Source of the DNA: Pandoraea cepalis
Lineage (GTDB): Bacteria; Pseudomonadota; Gammaproteobacteria; Burkholderiales; Burkholderiaceae
Direction of reading: 5' to 3'
NCBI RefSeq assembly: GCF_902459665.1
Contig: NZ_CABPSL010000021.1
Coordinates: forward strand, 1-64,000
DNA length: 64,000 nt
This document shows, piece by piece, positions 27,308-35,588 of the stretch (position 1 is the first letter of the stretch; each line of letters opens with the position of its first letter). Position numbers and translations under genes: made by a program. The notes below the pieces were generated by a model that saw nothing but the letters and a program-made list of their open reading frames with translations, was not told where the DNA came from and did no database searches.

Positions 27308-27695
27308 GCGAGCCTCCGTGCGCTTCGTCGGCATCGGGCGCCCGCGTGAGAATCCGCATGCCGGCTTGCACCGGTGTCGAACAGGCGCGCAGACGCGTCA
27401 GTTGGGCATCGCCACCGGTGCCAGACGCCGTCTCGCAGCGCACCCAGCAATCCTGGCATGCACCGATCAGGCAAAAACCGGCGCGCGGTGCGCCGCCGAA
27501 TTCACTGATCCGGACATGGCGCTGGTGCATGAGGATGGCCGTGAGCAGCGTGTCGCCCGCGAGTGCCTGCACCGGGGCGCCGTCGAGATAGAAAGTGACG
27601 GGCGCGCGCGCCGTCTCGACCAGGCGCGCCAATTGCGGATGTCCGGGCGCGCAGGTGTCTTGCGACGCGCGGGAAGCATGGGAAGCGTGAGACAT
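27300..27695 (-). CDS. Small (2Fe-2S)-binding subunit of the amine dehydrogenase (HcnA type)
   Basis: The 131-residue protein carries a plant-ferredoxin-type [2Fe-2S] motif: Cys75, Cys80 and Cys83 in GFCLIGACQDCWVRC, plus Cys105 in RLRACSTPV. The beta-grasp fold is suggested by PVTFYLDGAPVQALAGDTLLTAIL. It is the third subunit of an HcnABC/LhpBEF-like complex. The family N-terminus is usually about 100 residues; here a His/Ser/Ala-rich tail adds about 25. Start ATG 27695 was chosen over a long frame that reads into the permease gene. The stop overlaps the next gene start, so the subunits are translationally coupled. Confidence 0.9.
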   Translation of the reverse strand: MSHASHASRASQDTCAPGHPQLARLVETARAPVTFYLDGAPVQALAGDTLLTAILMHQRHVRISEFGGAPRAGFCLIGACQDCWVRCETASGTGGDAQLTRLRACSTPVQAGMRILTRAPDADEAHGGSHV

Positions 27696-27718
27696 GAGAT
27701 TCTTCTTGGAGCGCACGT

Positions 27719-28513
27719 TCAATGCTGACCGATCAGGATGCGGTTCAGGCCGTAGACACGGTCGAGCAGCAACATCGCGCCCAGCGTCACTGCAATGACG
27801 AGCGCGGAAACGGACGCCATCATCGGATCGATCGACTCGGTCGCATACATGTACATGCGCACGGGGAGCGTGACCGTCTGCGGCGAGGTGATGAAGACGG
27901 ACATCGTCAGCTCGTCGAAGCTGTTGATGAAGGCAAGTAGCCAGCCGCCGGTAATGCCCGGCAGGATCATCGGCATGGTCACACGGCGGAAGGTCGTCCA
28001 TGCGCCCGCGCCGAGCGACGCTGCCGCATGCTCGACACTGCGGTCGAGTCCGCTGATCGACGCCAGCACGAGGCGCATGATGAACGGCGTCACGACGATC
28101 ATGTGCGCGAAGGTCAGCGCCGCGAACGAGCCGCTCACGCCCAGCATGGCGAAGAAGCGCAGCAGCGCAATGCCGAGCACGAGGCCCGGAATCACCAGCG
28201 GCGACAGCAGCAAACCGTTGAGGAAGTTGCGTCCCGGAAAGCGCGCGCGGCCGATGGCCAGGGCGGCGGGCAACGCAATCGCCAGCGAGAGCGTTGCCGA
28301 CAGGAACGCCAGCTTCAGGCTCGTGAAGAACGACGCGATGAAGTCGGGGTAGTCGAGAATCGCGCGGAACCAGCGCAGCGACACGCCGCGCGTGGGCAGC
28401 GAGAGCGTTTGCTCGGGCGTGAACGCGACCAGCACGACGATGATCATCGGCGCGAGGACGAAGAGAATGACGAGCGTATGGAACGCGAGCGCCAGGGGGC
28501 TGTTTTTACGCAT
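27719..28513 (-). CDS. ABC transporter permease, PotC-like
   Basis: This 264-residue inner-membrane permease of the spermidine/putrescine-Fe(III) class has six TM segments. The ATPase-contact EAA loop reads EHAAASLGAGAWTTFRRVTMPMILPGI (about 170-197). The N-terminal LAFHTLVILFVLAPMIIVVLVAF helix is typical of PotC. Start MRKNSPLAL at 28513. It lies 43 bp after the PotB-like permease and 23 bp before the ferredoxin-like subunit, inside the same operon. Confidence 0.92.
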   Translation of the reverse strand: MRKNSPLALAFHTLVILFVLAPMIIVVLVAFTPEQTLSLPTRGVSLRWFRAILDYPDFIASFFTSLKLAFLSATLSLAIALPAALAIGRARFPGRNFLNGLLLSPLVIPGLVLGIALLRFFAMLGVSGSFAALTFAHMIVVTPFIMRLVLASISGLDRSVEHAAASLGAGAWTTFRRVTMPMILPGITGGWLLAFINSFDELTMSVFITSPQTVTLPVRMYMYATESIDPMMASVSALVIAVTLGAMLLLDRVYGLNRILIGQH

Positions 28514-28556
28514 GATGGCGAGTGGGTTCTGTTCTGCGGGAGACCGTGTCCTGGCC

Positions 28557-29462
28557 TTAGCCCATGCTGCGCGAATAGCGGCGATCGAGCAGGCGGTAGT
28601 ACGTCAGCATCACGATCAGGTTCGCTACGAGCAGCAGCACGGCGATGGTCGCGCCCAGCGGCCAGTTCAGCGAACTCAGGAACTGGTCGTACACGGCGGT
28701 CGCGGCGACCTTGAGGCGGCGTCCGCCCAGCAGGCTCGGAATCGCGAATGCACTCGCCGACAGGCCGAACACCATCAGACTGCCCGACAGAATGCCCGGC
28801 ACCAGTTGCGGCAACACAATGCGGCGCAGCGTCGTGGCCGGTGATGCCATCAACGACAGCGCGGCGTTCTCGGTCTGAGGGTCGAGCCGTTGAAGCGACG
28901 TCCACACAGGAATCACCATGAACGGCAGCATCACATGTACCAGCGCGACGATGATCGCGAAGTGGGTGTATTCCAGCTTGTACGGGCCCATGCCCAGGAG
29001 GCCGAACGTCTGATTGATCAGGCCGCCCGAGCCAAGCAGCATGCTCCAGCCGAACGCCCGCACCACGATCGACACGAGCAACGGCGAGAGAATCACCAGC
29101 AAGAAGAGCGAACGCCACGGGTCGCCCATGCGCGAAAGCACATAGGCTTCGAACGTGCCCACCACGGCGCACACCGCCGTGACGGTGAGCGAGATGCCGA
29201 ACGTGCGCAGAAAGATCGTGTGGAAGTACGCGTCGGACAGTACCTCGGCGTAGTTACCGAACTGGAACGCCGCGATCGGGCCGCTCGACGGATCGAACTG
29301 ATAGAACGTGAGCGCGAGCGTCATGAGCAGCGGAATGAGCACCAGCGCCACGAACAGCAGCATGGCCGGAGCGCTCATCAACCACATCGGCAGATACGCA
29401 TGCCAGGGCGCACGCGTCGCCGGCGCCGTCTCGGGGCTGGCCACTTGCAATGTCTCAGCCAT
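28557..29462 (-). CDS. ABC transporter permease, PotB-like
   Basis: This 301-residue permease is paired with the PotC-like protein. It has a first TM near residues 27-52 (MWLMSAPAMLLFVALVLIPLLMTLALTF). A periplasmic loop follows, then five more TM helices and the EAA motif QTENAALSLMASPATTLRRIVLPQLVPGI (about 206-234). Its start at 29462 overlaps the ATPase stop by 8 bp. Size and layout fit the polyamine/thiamine/iron class of importers, so the cargo should be a small charged organic molecule. Confidence 0.92.
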   Translation of the reverse strand: MAETLQVASPETAPATRAPWHAYLPMWLMSAPAMLLFVALVLIPLLMTLALTFYQFDPSSGPIAAFQFGNYAEVLSDAYFHTIFLRTFGISLTVTAVCAVVGTFEAYVLSRMGDPWRSLFLLVILSPLLVSIVVRAFGWSMLLGSGGLINQTFGLLGMGPYKLEYTHFAIIVALVHVMLPFMVIPVWTSLQRLDPQTENAALSLMASPATTLRRIVLPQLVPGILSGSLMVFGLSASAFAIPSLLGGRRLKVAATAVYDQFLSSLNWPLGATIAVLLLVANLIVMLTYYRLLDRRYSRSMG

Positions 29463-30555
29463 GAGCGTGCTCTCCCGCGTTCGGCGTAATGAAGCGCACG
29501 GCCTCGGCCTGCCAGTCGAGGCCGACCGGCGCGCCCTCGGCGAGCGGCTCGCCGCCTTCGTTCTGACAACACACGAGCACTTCGCCCAGCGGACTGTCCA
29601 CGCGGTACAGCCATTGGCTGCCGAGGAAGAAGCGGCTCGTGACCGTGGCCGCCATCCGGCCGTCGGCGGGTGCGCACAGACGAACCTTTTCGGGACGCAG
29701 ACACAGCGTGATTGCGTCCCCCACGGCCATCACGCGCTCACGCGGCGAGAGGTCGGACAGCCGCGCGCGCTGGGTCAGTTGCGCGCCTATCTCGACATGC
29801 AGGTGCTCGTCGTCGCGCGCCGCCACACGGCCGGCCAGCATGTTGGCCTTGCCGATGAACTTCGAGACGAACGGCGTTTGCGGACGCTCGTAGGCACGAT
29901 ACGGCGTGTCGACCTGGGTGATGCGCCCGGCCTCCATCACCACGACCCGGTCGCTGATCGACAGCGCTTCCGATTGATCGTGCGTGACCATGATCGTGGT
30001 CGTGCCGATCTTGCGCTGAATCGCGCGCAGCTCGAACTGCATGTCTTCGCGCAGCTTGGCGTCGAGGTTCGACATGGGCTCGTCGAGCAGCAGCACGGGC
30101 GGCGCGATCACGACCGCGCGCGCGATTGCCACGCGCTGGCGCTGACCGCCGGAGAGTTCGCGCGGGAAGCGATGACCGAGCGCATCGAGGCGCACGAGGG
30201 CCAGCGCCTCGCGAATGCGCGCCTGACGCTCGGCCTTGTCGATACCGCGCATCTCCAGGCCGAAGCCGACGTTATCCGCCACGGTCATATGCGGGAACAG
30301 TGCGTAGCTCTGGAACACAATGCCCAGGCCGCGCTTGTTCGGACGCATGTGCGTGATGTCGCGCCCATCGAGGGTAATGCGCCCGGTGGTGGTTTCCACA
30401 AAGCCCGCGATCATCTGCAAGGTGGTGGTCTTGCCGCAGCCCGAGGGCCCCAGCAGCGAGACGAACTCGCCCTTCTCCACCGAGAGGTTGACGTTCGAGA
30501 CGGCGTTCAGCTCGCCAAACGTCTTGGAAACATCCGTCAAAGTCAGAAAAGACAT
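29455..30555 (-). CDS. ABC transporter ATP-binding protein, PotA-like
   Basis: The 366-residue ATPase energises the importer. Walker A is GPSGCGKTT (about 36-44), the signature is LSGGQRQRVAIARA (about 134-147) and Walker B is VLLLDEPMSNLD (about 155-166), followed by the H-loop TIMVTHDQSEAL. A C-terminal TOBE domain (about 280-355) is present, as in PotA/FbpC. It is the first gene of the seven-gene operon and is divergent from iclR, with a 297-bp gap holding a repeated motif. Start ATG 30555. Confidence 0.95.
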   Translation of the reverse strand: MSFLTLTDVSKTFGELNAVSNVNLSVEKGEFVSLLGPSGCGKTTTLQMIAGFVETTTGRITLDGRDITHMRPNKRGLGIVFQSYALFPHMTVADNVGFGLEMRGIDKAERQARIREALALVRLDALGHRFPRELSGGQRQRVAIARAVVIAPPVLLLDEPMSNLDAKLREDMQFELRAIQRKIGTTTIMVTHDQSEALSISDRVVVMEAGRITQVDTPYRAYERPQTPFVSKFIGKANMLAGRVAARDDEHLHVEIGAQLTQRARLSDLSPRERVMAVGDAITLCLRPEKVRLCAPADGRMAATVTSRFFLGSQWLYRVDSPLGEVLVCCQNEGGEPLAEGAPVGLDWQAEAVRFITPNAGEHAHG

Positions 30556-30677
30556 GGTTACGACCTTCGGGCACTTGCGCGCCGCAAGAAATGCAATTGC
30601 ATCGAACAGTAGCGAGCCAAATTGCCCGCCGCAAGATAACGATTCCGTGAAATGAGATAAATATTCATATTATTTTG

Positions 30678-30691
30678 TTTGACGGAATATT
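30678..30691. repeat. First copy of a 14-bp direct repeat in the IclR/ABC intergenic region
   Basis: TTTGACGGAATATT occurs at 30678-30691 and again at 30829-30842, 151 bp apart, in the gap between the divergent operon and iclR. The first copy is 123 bp before the ATPase start. Perfect duplication of 14 bases in a 297-bp regulatory gap suggests two sites for one regulator. Confidence 0.6.
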
Positions 30692-30821
30692 TGACGAATG
30701 AACACATGAATTCATTTCGCGTCACCACCTCGGTACAATCCCTAACCTACTGCGAATATTGGATGTTCTTTACAGCTTCGGTGGATCGCACCTGTTTTCA
30801 AAAGGTATTGGCTTACGCTAG

Positions 30822-30842
30822 TATTCCATTTGACGGAATATT
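30822..30842. promoter_or_regulatory. Putative IclR operator, palindromic, overlapping the second repeat copy
   Basis: TATTCC (30822-30827) and GGAATA (30835-30840) form an inverted repeat with a 7-nt spacer, 12 bp before the iclR ATG. This resembles the short TTCC/GGAA dyads bound by IclR-family proteins and would suit autoregulation. It shares its right half with the 14-bp direct repeat. Binding is inferred. Confidence 0.5.
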
Positions 30843-30852
30843 CGAGACAGTA

Positions 30853-31722
30853 ATGAACACCATCGATTCACCCCGCACGCCGACGTCGCCGTCGTCGGAC
30901 GCGGCTGGCGCGGGCATTCTGCAACGCACCTTTGCCGTCATCCGCGCATTGGGCGACGCCAAGCCCGAGGGCGAGCGTGTGACCCACCTAGCCAAGGCCG
31001 TGGGCCTCAGTCAGGCGACGGTGCACCGAATTCTGCATGCGCTCATCGCCGAGCAGGTCGTGGAACAGGACGAGACCTCCAAGCTCTACCGGCTCAGCAT
31101 CGACTTCTTCGCGATGGCGGCGCAAGCCGGCAACCCGAGCGGCATGCGCACGCTGTGCCGTCCGTCGCTGCTGCGGCTTTGCGCGAGCCTCGGCGACACC
31201 ATCTTCCTGCTGGTGCGCAGCAGCTTCGATGCCGTGTGCCTCGATATGTGCGAAGGGCCCTTCCCGATCCGCTCGTTCACCGGCGACATCGGCGGTCGCG
31301 TGGCGCTGGGCGTCGGCCAGGGGAGTCTGGCGATTCTCGCCTTCCTGCCGGAGGCCGAGCGCGAAGAGATCATTCGTTTTAACGTGCCGCGTTTGCGCGG
31401 GTATGGGGTGCTCGACGAGGTCTATTTGCGCACCGAAATCGAGCGTGTGCGTCAATTGGGCTATGCGGGCAGCAACAGCGGCGTGCTCGACGGCATGGCC
31501 GGGGTGGCGGTTCCTGTGTTCGACCGCACCGGGCACGCGGTGGCCGCGCTGAGCGTGGGCACGCTCGCCGCCCGGCTGTCGCAGGATCGTCTGCCGATGG
31601 TGGTGGAATTGCTGCGACGTCAGGCCGAGTTGATCGGCCCGCAGACGAACCCTTTCGACGTTGCAATGCGCCGCCCGATGCATGGCCTTACACGGGCGCT
31701 GACGACAGAACCGCTGGCGTAA
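30853..31722 (+). CDS. IclR family transcriptional regulator
   Basis: The 289-residue regulator has an N-terminal winged helix-turn-helix (about 22-82: ILQRTFAVIRALGDAKPEGERVTHLAKAVGLSQATVHRILHAL). A C-terminal IclR effector domain follows (about 100-270: GDTIFLLVRSSFDAVCLDMCEGPFPIRSFTGDIGGRVALGVGQGSLAILAFLP and later GVLDGMAGVAVPVFDRTGHAVAALSVG). Such regulators respond to small carboxylate or amine metabolites. The start MNTIDSP at 30853 was chosen over a 58-residue extension that has no HTH homology and would span the operator. It faces away from the amine oxidase/ABC operon and is its likely controller. Confidence 0.93.
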   Translation: MNTIDSPRTPTSPSSDAAGAGILQRTFAVIRALGDAKPEGERVTHLAKAVGLSQATVHRILHALIAEQVVEQDETSKLYRLSIDFFAMAAQAGNPSGMRTLCRPSLLRLCASLGDTIFLLVRSSFDAVCLDMCEGPFPIRSFTGDIGGRVALGVGQGSLAILAFLPEAEREEIIRFNVPRLRGYGVLDEVYLRTEIERVRQLGYAGSNSGVLDGMAGVAVPVFDRTGHAVAALSVGTLAARLSQDRLPMVVELLRRQAELIGPQTNPFDVAMRRPMHGLTRALTTEPLA

Positions 31723-31751
31723 CTCACGCTGGCCTACCAGGGAGATACTTC

Positions 31752-32228
31752 GTGGCATCAGGCGAACATCAATATCAGGTCGACGTCGAGTGGACCGGCA
31801 ATCAGGGCAGCGGTACGTCGGGCTACCGCGCGTACGGGCGCAATCACGACATTCGCGCCGATGGCAAACCGACGATCCCCGGCTCCGCCGACCCCGCCTT
31901 TCGTGGCGACGCCGCGCGCTGGAATCCCGAGGACCTGCTGGTCGCGTCCGCGAGCGCCTGCCACAAGCTCTGGTATCTGCACCTGTGTGCCGAAGCGGGT
32001 GTGATCGTCGAGCGATACACCGACCACGCCCTGGGCACGATGATCGACACCGCGCAGGAAGGCCGTTTCGCGCGGATCGTGCTGCGCCCGCACGTAACGC
32101 TCCGGGCGGGCAGTAACGCCGCGCTGGCGGCCGAACTGCATCATCAGGCCCACGCGAAGTGCTACATCGCCAATTCGGTCAACTTCCCCATCGAGTGCGA
32201 GCCGCGCATCGACGTGTTGCCTGAGTGA
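31752..32228 (+). CDS. OsmC family peroxiredoxin-like protein
   Basis: The 158-residue protein belongs to the OsmC/Ohr thiol-peroxidase superfamily. It has the catalytic cysteine pair Cys70 (ASASACHKLWYL) and Cys137 (HAKCYIANSVNFPI), with the helper Glu60 in WNPEDLL. The type is closer to the OsmC-like group that includes ygaP/SACOL-type proteins than to Ohr. It likely reduces organic hydroperoxides in the cytosol. The start is GTG 31752 after a GGGAGA site. It lies 29 bp downstream of iclR on the same strand and may be co-transcribed. Confidence 0.88.
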   Translation: MASGEHQYQVDVEWTGNQGSGTSGYRAYGRNHDIRADGKPTIPGSADPAFRGDAARWNPEDLLVASASACHKLWYLHLCAEAGVIVERYTDHALGTMIDTAQEGRFARIVLRPHVTLRAGSNAALAAELHHQAHAKCYIANSVNFPIECEPRIDVLPE

Positions 32229-32292
32229 TGGGGTGATGGGGTGATGCGGGTGACCGGGGTGATGGGTTGCCCGCCCCCGGCTTGGCCGGTCA

Positions 32293-32931
32293 TTACGCCG
32301 CGAGTTGTTTCGCCAGTTCGGCATCGCGCTGTTGCGCGCGCACGAACGAGTCACGGGCGCGAAAGCGTTCCACGTAGCTCATCACGGCCGGGGTCGGCGG
32401 CACGAGCTTGAATTGCGTGAGGAAGTGCATGGCGTTGCCCCACAAGGCATCGGCCGCCGTAAACGACTCGCCCAACCACCACGGACCGTCGTTCTGCGCC
32501 AGATGCCGCTCCAGCGTCCACATAACGGCATCGTAGTCGCCATACGGCGAGCGCGAGCGCTCGGCGCCGTCGCGCCCCAGCGACTTGTCGACTACCGCCG
32601 GCTCGACACACGAGCCGTAGAACACCATCCAGCGCAGATAGGCGCCGCGGCGCGGATCGCCCGGCATCGGCGCGAGTCCTTTCTCTGGATACAGTTCGGC
32701 GAGATACATGTAGACCGCCGCCTGTTCGGTGACGATCGCATCGCCATGACGGATGGCCGGCACCTTGCCCATCGGATTGACGTCCAGATACTCCGAGCCG
32801 CGTTGCTCGCCGGTGGCGAAACGCAGCAGATGAAGATCGTGCTCGGCCTGCAGTTCGTCGAGCAGCACCAAAACGCCTGACGAGCGCGTGTTGGGGGCGT
32901 GATAGAACGTGATGCGTCGGTCAGTCGTCAT
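32293..32931 (-). CDS. Glutathione S-transferase family protein
   Basis: The 212-residue protein has the thioredoxin-like N-terminal domain (ITFYHAPNTRSSGVLVLLDELQ; GKVPAIRHGDAIVTEQAAVYMYLAELYP, with the cis-Pro and the Glu-Gln/Ser-like glutathione contact). An all-alpha C-terminal domain follows. The Ser/Thr region NTRSS could activate glutathione. The cosubstrate is unknown. The start MTTDRR at 32931 replaces a longer frame. The OsmC gene converges on it with a 64-bp gap. Confidence 0.9.
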   Translation of the reverse strand: MTTDRRITFYHAPNTRSSGVLVLLDELQAEHDLHLLRFATGEQRGSEYLDVNPMGKVPAIRHGDAIVTEQAAVYMYLAELYPEKGLAPMPGDPRRGAYLRWMVFYGSCVEPAVVDKSLGRDGAERSRSPYGDYDAVMWTLERHLAQNDGPWWLGESFTAADALWGNAMHFLTQFKLVPPTPAVMSYVERFRARDSFVRAQQRDAELAKQLAA

Positions 32932-33216
32932 GGGCTTGTCTCCAGTCCAGCGCCAGGGGGAGCGGCATGTCCGGGTCGGCAAGGGGCCCAGGCGACCGCC
33001 GTCGGATTTCGGGAAATCTTACTGCATCGCGTCGGGCGCTGGCCGACAGGTCCGGCGCCCGCGTGCGAAGATAACGAACGAAACTGTTCCCCGGGCGAGC
33101 CGCATTTATGATTTGATACCGCTGAAGCGACGCAAATCGGCTTCCCGCTCACCTGCAGGTGGCTTTCGTGAGCCCCTGTTCTTGATTTTCATACTCGTCT
33201 ATTGTCGGAGGCGGAC

Positions 33217-34344
33217 GTGCCAGGACTACTTCCCGATGTCGACCGCGAGGGACTCCTCGAATATTCGGTCGTGTATACCGACCGTTCCATCAATCACATG
33301 TCGCGGCGCTTTCAAGGCGTGATGCGCGATATTTCCGATACGCTGAAAAACGTCTATCACGCGAAGTCGGCGGTCATCGTCCCGGGAAGCGGGACGTTCG
33401 GCATGGAGGCCGTGGCCCGGCAGTTTGCAACGAACAAGAAGTGCCTCGTCATTCGTAACGGATGGTTCAGCTTCCGCCGGTCGCAGATTTTCGACATGGG
33501 CGGCATACCGTCCGAATCGACGGTCTTGAAGGCGCGTCCCGTCGAACCGGGAAGGCAAGCGGCCTACGCACCGGCCCCGATCGACGAGGTGGTCGCGGCA
33601 ATCCGGGAACACAAGCCGGATCTGGTCTTTGCCCCGCATGTCGAAACCGCCTCCGGCATGATGTTGCCCGATGCCTATTTGCGCGCGGTGTCCGACGCGA
33701 TTCATGCCGTCGGCGGTATGTTGGTCCTGGATTGCATCGCGTCCGGCACGGTCTGGGTCGACATGCAGGCGTGCGGCGTCGACGTGCTGATCAGCGCGCC
33801 GCAAAAGGGGTGGAGTGCGCCGCCCTGCTGCGCCATGGTCATGCTCAGTGCGCTTGCCCGCGAACGGATCGACACCACCACGAGCACCAGTTTCGCCTGC
33901 GATCTTCGGCAATGGCTGCAGATCATGGAAGCTTATGAGAATGGTGGATTCGCGTATCACGCCACGATGCCTACGGACAGTCTTGCGACATTGCGTGACG
34001 TCATGAAAGAGACCGAGGCGTACGGCTTCGACAAAGTAAAAGCGGAACAGCTTGCACTCGGTGCGCGCATTCGCGCACTCCTGACGGAGCACGGATTCAA
34101 GAGCGTGGCGGCCGAAGGTTTTCAGGCGCCGGGGGTCGTGGTCAGCTACACCGATGACGACGGCATTCGATCCGGCAAGAAATTCGCCGATGCCGGTTTG
34201 CAGATCGCCCCCGGCGTGCCGCTGCGATGCGACGAGCCCGACGACTTCAAGACCTTCCGTATCGGATTGTTCGGCCTGGACAAACTGCACGACATCGACG
34301 GCGCGGTGGCCCGGTTCGCCAAGGCATTGCAGAGTATTGTGTAG
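33217..34344 (+). CDS. Class V PLP-dependent aminotransferase
   Basis: The 375-residue fold-type I enzyme resembles the alanine-glyoxylate/serine-pyruvate aminotransferase branch. Visible features are VVYTDRSINHMSRRFQGVMRDI near the N-terminus and VIVPGSGTFGMEAVARQFA, the phosphate-contact loop. The PLP-lysine is Lys197 in SAPQKGWSAPP, preceded by the Asp in GMLVLDCIASG. The start is uncertain. GTG 33217 sits right behind TCGGAGG and gives MPGLLPDVD, so I prefer it to TTG 33202. No glycine-cleavage or purine gene is adjacent, so the amino donor is unknown. The next gene, a cupin, converges on it. Confidence 0.88.
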   Translation: MPGLLPDVDREGLLEYSVVYTDRSINHMSRRFQGVMRDISDTLKNVYHAKSAVIVPGSGTFGMEAVARQFATNKKCLVIRNGWFSFRRSQIFDMGGIPSESTVLKARPVEPGRQAAYAPAPIDEVVAAIREHKPDLVFAPHVETASGMMLPDAYLRAVSDAIHAVGGMLVLDCIASGTVWVDMQACGVDVLISAPQKGWSAPPCCAMVMLSALARERIDTTTSTSFACDLRQWLQIMEAYENGGFAYHATMPTDSLATLRDVMKETEAYGFDKVKAEQLALGARIRALLTEHGFKSVAAEGFQAPGVVVSYTDDDGIRSGKKFADAGLQIAPGVPLRCDEPDDFKTFRIGLFGLDKLHDIDGAVARFAKALQSIV

Positions 34345-34421
34345 CGTTTCTCCGGCGCATGCGGGGCGCTAGCCGCCCTCGCATCGACCGGTCTCCAACC
34401 TGGGGTGACCGGCCGACGGCG

Positions 34422-34913
34422 TCATTTCTTGCCAACGCTACCGCCCACCACCTCAATCGCTGAAAGATCCACGAGATTCGAGGGCATCCCGATACCGGGA
34501 TTGCGGAACATCCGTTTGTTCTGGCGGGGGTAGTCGCAAACATCGTGGGGAAGTCGCTCGCCGACGACGATGCAACGCAAGGTCTCGGAACCGGTATTTC
34601 GGATCGAATGCGCCAGACCGCCCTTCCGGTAACCGATGAAATCCCCCGGGCCAATGGCGAATGCCTCATCCCCGATCACGGCGGTTGCCGTTCCACTCAA
34701 CACATAAACGCACTCGTCTTCGTGATGATGGAGGTGGTACTCCGTCGTTTCACGGCCCGGCTCGACTTCAACAATGTGGAATCCGAACCCGCTAAGCCCG
34801 GTCGCGTCGCCCAGCGATTTGTTGGTACGTATTGCATTCGGGTTCCGGAAATGCGTTTTCGTGACGCCATCCATCCCGGCGATGTCTTCGCTTTTGATCA
34901 GGTACGTGCTCAT
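34422..34913 (-). CDS. Cupin-domain protein
   Basis: The 163-residue protein has one cupin barrel with a complete metal site: EYHLHHHEDECVYVLSGTATAVIGDE (motif 1, His/His/Glu, about 58-82), then GPGDFIGYRKGGLAHSIRNTGSETLRCIVVGERL (motif 2 with the late His, about 88-121). Small cupins of this type are often metal-binding sensors or dioxygenase/isomerase relatives. The tail DYPRQNKRMFRNPG is conserved-looking but not diagnostic. Start MSTYLIK at 34913. It converges on the aminotransferase gene 77 bp away, so the two are not one operon. Function unknown. Confidence 0.85.
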   Translation of the reverse strand: MSTYLIKSEDIAGMDGVTKTHFRNPNAIRTNKSLGDATGLSGFGFHIVEVEPGRETTEYHLHHHEDECVYVLSGTATAVIGDEAFAIGPGDFIGYRKGGLAHSIRNTGSETLRCIVVGERLPHDVCDYPRQNKRMFRNPGIGMPSNLVDLSAIEVVGGSVGKK

Positions 34914-35152
34914 TGCAGTAGCGCCTCGTTGTGGACGGTGACGTTCCATTCTATGGGAAGTCGCGCCGCCGCCGGCATGGCAACGTCGACTATCGGCGCC
35001 TTCGTTTGAACGCCGTGCTCACGGCGCTCCTGCTGTGCGCCAGCGTGATGTGCCTGTCCCGGGTTAGCACACCACGGCCCGGGCACACTGAGCGCCCCAC
35101 GATGCTGGCCTCTTGCAGTTAAGGCCGTCGTTTGCACGCCGTGCCGCGCGCC

Positions 35153-35458
35153 CTATTTCCACTTCGAGCCAAGGGTTTCGAGTCCAGCTTTCTTGAGATC
35201 ATCTGCCCCCATCACCACGCGAAACTCACAGTCGGCATTGAACGCAAGAAACCATGGCTCCACGAATTTTGGAATCTGCGACGGCTCCTCAAGGTTCACG
35301 ACGAGAATTGCTCCGCGTGTACCGTTCTGCTCGGTGAAGTAGGCTGCTTCCGGTTTCATCTCTGCGAGAACCCTCTCTATTAATTCTCCGATGGAGCCAT
35401 CGCGCACAAAACTGTTGAATGGCTCGTGAGGTATTCGTATGTTGAGAAGCATTCGCAT
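35153..35458 (-). CDS. Small conserved protein of the DUF3303-like alpha/beta type
   Basis: The 101-residue soluble protein reads MRMLLNIRIPHEPFNSFVRDGSIGELIERVLAEMKPEAAYFTEQNGTRGAILVVNLEEPSQIPKFVEPWFLAFNADCEFRVVM..DDLKKAG, a ferredoxin-like beta-alpha-beta pattern. Similar proteins are sometimes mislabelled pantothenate synthetase in databases, but no PanC motif is present. The start is strong: AAGGAGAACGAC precedes the ATG at 35458. It stands alone between a long gap (34914-35152) and the DUF72 gene on the same strand. The local DNA looks a little less GC-rich than average by eye. Role unknown. Confidence 0.82.
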   Translation of the reverse strand: MRMLLNIRIPHEPFNSFVRDGSIGELIERVLAEMKPEAAYFTEQNGTRGAILVVNLEEPSQIPKFVEPWFLAFNADCEFRVVMGADDLKKAGLETLGSKWK

Positions 35459-35588
35459 CGTCGTTCTCCTTGAATGTGTCCGAAAGGACGCTTCAAGGAT
35501 AGGAGTTCGTCGCGTTATTGGCTGCGTTATTCAACAAGCAAGCAAAGCGCCATCGGGGACGCTCATGACCCATCTCTGACTGACACCC

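Noticed and set aside
23628-31722. Hydrogen cyanide synthase genes hcnABC
   Set aside because: The subunits are of that superfamily, but the importer genes in the same operon point to use of an external amine instead.
34910-35137. A 75-codon minus-strand frame in the gap upstream of the cupin gene
   Set aside because: No ribosome site, low-information composition and overlap with the cupin start.
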